DNA of 64,000 bases from Sanderia malayensis (Eukaryota; Cnidaria; Scyphozoa; Semaeostomeae; Pelagiidae): positions 3,286,001 to 3,350,000 of the forward strand of contig RQOL01000824.1 of assembly GCA_013076295.1 (NCBI GenBank), written 5' to 3'. A program made the position numbers and the translations under genes. Below are positions 59,492 through 64,000 of the stretch, in pieces. A model generated the notes under the pieces. It made no database searches. It had not been told where the DNA came from and was given only the letters and a program-made list of their open reading frames with translations. The stretch's first letter is position 1, and every line of letters begins with the position of its first letter.

Positions 59492-60623
59492 TAGACTCAT
59501 TACATGGCGTCCCTGTGTTTAGCTCGACTCTCGCTACCCAACAGGGACTTATCACATTTGAGTATCAAAAATCGGAACTCGGGAACAAATTTTTGTTCCT
59601 CCATTCACAGAGCAGGATTTCAAAATACGTCGTTCTGATTGGTCTATTCAAATATTTTCATCGATATCGAGGCCAATAACGGCGTTTGTGTCAAAAATGC
59701 TTACCCCCTGGTTTTCAAGAGTAGCTTGGCTTGGCATGGCATGAAACTATAACATTTTCCATTCAAATGAAGTTACAAATGAATTTCTCCAGGAACGAAG
59801 GCAAATGTACGAAATTGTTCAAGCAGTGATGGATAAGGACGGAGTTGTTCAGAAAGATTTTCAGCGACTTTTATATAAGAAAAGTTGTGAAGGCAGTAAT
59901 GAATTTCACTGGTTCAGGAAAGATGTTTTGTTTGGCGTTTTCCATGAAATTTTTTTGGTTTTTAAAGGGACTTGCGAATAGGCCGGTATTTTGCAGCTCA
60001 AAACACTCCTCCAAATTTGTGATAGAATTTGCTTTACACTCATTGAGGGTTTGCTTATTTGTGGAACCTTTTTTTTGCATTGACATAGCAATTTATTTGT
60101 TGATAGCAGGACTTGCAAAAGTAATGTTTCGAAGACCTTTACTTTTTCAACCATTTGAATTTACGAGATCTGCAAATTCAACCCGAGAAATCTGAAAAGT
60201 CCTCCTTGCCGTGTACAACTCTACAATTTACGCAATAAGCTGGTTGCTTTAATTTCGATACGTTTATTCTCATTGCTTCACTAACATGTTTTTCCAATAA
60301 AAATCAATTTATCGCCTCAAGTTCTCCTCTGTGTTTGGTTTGTTTTCAATATTCAATGCCACAGGTGTCCCTCAAATTGACACTGACGCAAGTGGGTTTT
60401 TAATTCATATCAAATATCCCGCCAACCAAACCTGCAAAACAGACAGGCATCCCTACAGATCATAGTCTTGGACTTTGCTTGTAAGGGGGTCGTGTCATGA
60501 AAAATTTAAGAATAAATGAAATCGAGGCCAATCATTTTTGTCCGGTTTTCGCAATAGCAATGTGATAAGTCCCTGTTGGGTAGCGAGTCGAGCTAAACAC
60601 AGGGACGCAATGTAATGAGTCTA
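59492..60623. mobile_element. MULE-like non-autonomous element with long terminal inverted repeats
   Basis: Inverted ends about 62 bp long start TAGACTCATTACATGGCGTC and TAGACTCATTACATTGCGTC, differing at very few positions. They are flanked by an exact 9-bp duplication, AGTTATCGT (59483-59491 and 60624-60632). Long ends plus a 9-bp duplication fit Mutator-like elements. The interior has a 116-codon plus frame (59845-60195) with no recognised domain, possibly chance. Located upstream of ASB exon 1 and downstream of PSMB6. Confidence 0.88.
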
Positions 60624-60886
60624 AGTTATCGTCAAGAAAAATCGCAGCAGGAAAGTAACATGCGTTCAAGTAAGATAGATGACAAAAACTAATATTGGTT
60701 CAATAATCTCATCTCATCTTCATCAGTTTAAAATTCAGATGACAATAGCAAGAGCGCATTCATTAAATAAATGATATGGCTTAGACCTGATCATTTATAT
60801 TAATAAACAGCACTACCATAACCCAGAACAGGGCAAGAACAGATAAAACAGTTTTACATTATGGTAATATAAATAAACTACATGAA

Positions 60887-62854
<1,968 letters not shown>

Positions 62855-63131
62855 GCTTCTTGAATATGAAAATGTGGCAGTAAACTTTTGTAAAATAATG
62901 CTGATCTGACTGATATGGCACTAGATTGTACCTGGTCAAGGTGAAACGTCATAGGCCCAGACTGCTAAAAGATGGGCGAAATACGCGCATAGGTAGAACA
63001 GCAGAAAATAAACAACAAAACGATATGTTGTAAAAAAATGCTAACTCGATCATCTGATAAAAGATTCTAATAATAAGAAAACCCATAAATGTTCGTGGAT
63101 TGTCTTTTCTCAAAGTAAAAAAAGGTCTTTG
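62855..63131. other. PSMB6 upstream region
   Basis: AT-rich and under 300 bp. It must contain the PSMB6 promoter. No gene or repeat recognised. Confidence 0.4.
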
Positions 63132-64000
63132 TTACTGCGGAGTACCCTGAGGAGAAAGTGATGTGGACTGAGGAGGAGTACCAATGCAATCTTTAGCCAC
63201 TGTCAACGCTTCGATAAACGAATCAAACGGAAAAACCTGCTGCCCCGCAGGGTTATGAGACAGTGCTGCAGAACCTGAGGTTACAAGGCTTGCAAGCGTT
63301 TGCGTGGCAGCAGCTATATCAAGGGCACTCGGAGTGGCTGGATGTTGCGCAGGAGCATTACCAGGGCTTGTGATGATCGTCGTAGTTGGGTGATTGACTT
63401 TTGGCTTTGTCTGCGACTGCACGATTCCGAGGCTCAACTTCACTGCGAGGATGTGACAGCACGTCTCCTTCGGAGCACACGTGCAATATTCGCGCGGGTA
63501 CAATTTCACCGCGTGAAGGTCTTCCGAAACACCTCTGACAAGAAACGCTTGCATCGGCTTGGCGTGGAAAATACCGCCAGCGGTAAAAATCCGCTCCGCA
63601 AGTGACGCTTCGTCGATATGCGAGCCGGATGACGCGTGATGCGGCAAGCGGTTGGCTCTCAGCGCGTCAACAATCGTATTCGGCGGGAACGTATTCTCGA
63701 CGAATATCATTTCGTCCGCTCCGCGCAGCATGTAATGCAACTCGCGTCGCAAGCGGTAAGAGCCAAAATTGCAGAAGCCTTTTGTGATTTCGTTTGAGAG
63801 ATAAACACTGAGATGATAAAAGGCGATTGCCATGGAATCAATGGATGGATCTTTAACATCTTGCATATCTCTCATTAACAACTGCAACCCTTCGCATAGT
63901 AGATCCGTTACGCCGAGCTTGTTGCTAAACAGGCTGTAGCGCTGCAGGATCCAGCGGCCTAATCTCTCTTCAATCGCCGCGCGGAGTTTTTCGTCGTAAA
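63132..64000 (-). CDS. SWIM zinc-finger protein, probably transposon-derived (partial, runs off the window)
   Basis: The minus frame is open from the window end to a stop at 63132, about 289 codons. Its 5' part lies beyond 64000, so the start is unknown. A SWIM zinc finger reads YCTCAPKETCCHILAV (C-x-C-x5-C-x-H). Upstream is an alpha-helical region (LGRWILQRYSLF, EGLQLLMRDMQ); downstream is a Pro/Thr/Ser/Ala-rich tail. SWIM fingers just behind a nuclease domain are typical of MULE-type transposases, which is my best guess, though the nuclease part is outside the window. The DNA is markedly GC-richer than the rest of the window, which points to a different origin. A host SWIM protein is the alternative. 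Confidence 0.65.
   Translation of the reverse strand, partial: YDEKLRAAIEERLGRWILQRYSLFSNKLGVTDLLCEGLQLLMRDMQDVKDPSIDSMAIAFYHLSVYLSNEITKGFCNFGSYRLRRELHYMLRGADEMIFVENTFPPNTIVDALRANRLPHHASSGSHIDEASLAERIFTAGGIFHAKPMQAFLVRGVSEDLHAVKLYPREYCTCAPKETCCHILAVKLSLGIVQSQTKPKVNHPTTTIITSPGNAPAQHPATPSALDIAAATQTLASLVTSGSAALSHNPAGQQVFPFDSFIEALTVAKDCIGTPPQSTSLSPQGTPQ

Noticed and set aside
63300..63787. Two plus-strand frames of 101 and 61 codons
   Set aside because: Antisense shadows of the GC-rich SWIM frame.

Overview
The window is eukaryotic and looks like a metazoan, most likely a cnidarian and probably anthozoan. The DNA is AT-rich. Genes are split by short GT-AG introns and encode animal housekeeping and receptor families (ALG3, ATAD3, synaptobrevin/VAMP, XXYLT1, an ankyrin/SOCS-box protein, PSMB6, a TNF-receptor-like protein, a rhodopsin-like GPCR, an SLC7 transporter). 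Several repeat types that I associate with cnidarian genomes lie between and inside them. The taxon is an inference from gene content and style; no species marker is present.

Layout. 1-8.9 kb is non-genic: a multi-kilobase inverted repeat whose centre is a purine/pyrimidine minisatellite, followed by a tandem ~345-bp tRNA-related repeat. 9.25-10.1 kb is a single-exon GPCR (+). 13.1-15.3 kb is a TNF-receptor-like gene (-) rebuilt from five exons. 17.0-18.4 kb is an intact THAP + DDE_4 transposase (+). 18.9-20.5 kb is an SLC7 amino-acid transporter (+), with a TA-flanked MITE downstream; a second, inverted copy lies at 52.5 kb. From 23 kb on, every gene I recognise is on the minus strand: ALG3 (9 exons), ATAD3 (18 exons), a VAMP/synaptobrevin (5 core exons), XXYLT1 (2 exons), an ankyrin-SOCS-box (ASB) protein (6 exons), PSMB6 (7 exons), and at the right edge a GC-rich open frame with a SWIM zinc finger. 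Exon joins were checked by reading phase: in ALG3, ATAD3, PSMB6 and the ASB gene every junction keeps frame and the summed CDS lengths divide by three.

The most unusual non-coding structures are: (1) a ~6.8-kb, ~117-copy, 58-bp minisatellite filling one ATAD3 intron, with a second monomer type recurring at multiples of 58 bp; (2) two satellite clusters (about 142-bp period) in which each monomer has nested inverted repeats joined by telomere-like CCCTAA spacers, one cluster interrupted by a solo LTR and ending close to an ASB exon; (3) the foldback structure at the left end; and (4) a set of non-autonomous elements dated by target-site duplications: a hAT-like 496-bp element (8-bp TSD), a MULE-like 1.1-kb element (9-bp TSD), a 34-bp palindrome with an 8-bp TSD, and the TA-flanked MITE pair.

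The genes do not form one pathway. ALG3 and XXYLT1 act in ER glycosylation, PSMB6 and the ASB protein in protein turnover, ATAD3 in the mitochondrial inner membrane, VAMP in vesicle fusion. I read this as ordinary gene neighbourhood rather than a functional cluster.
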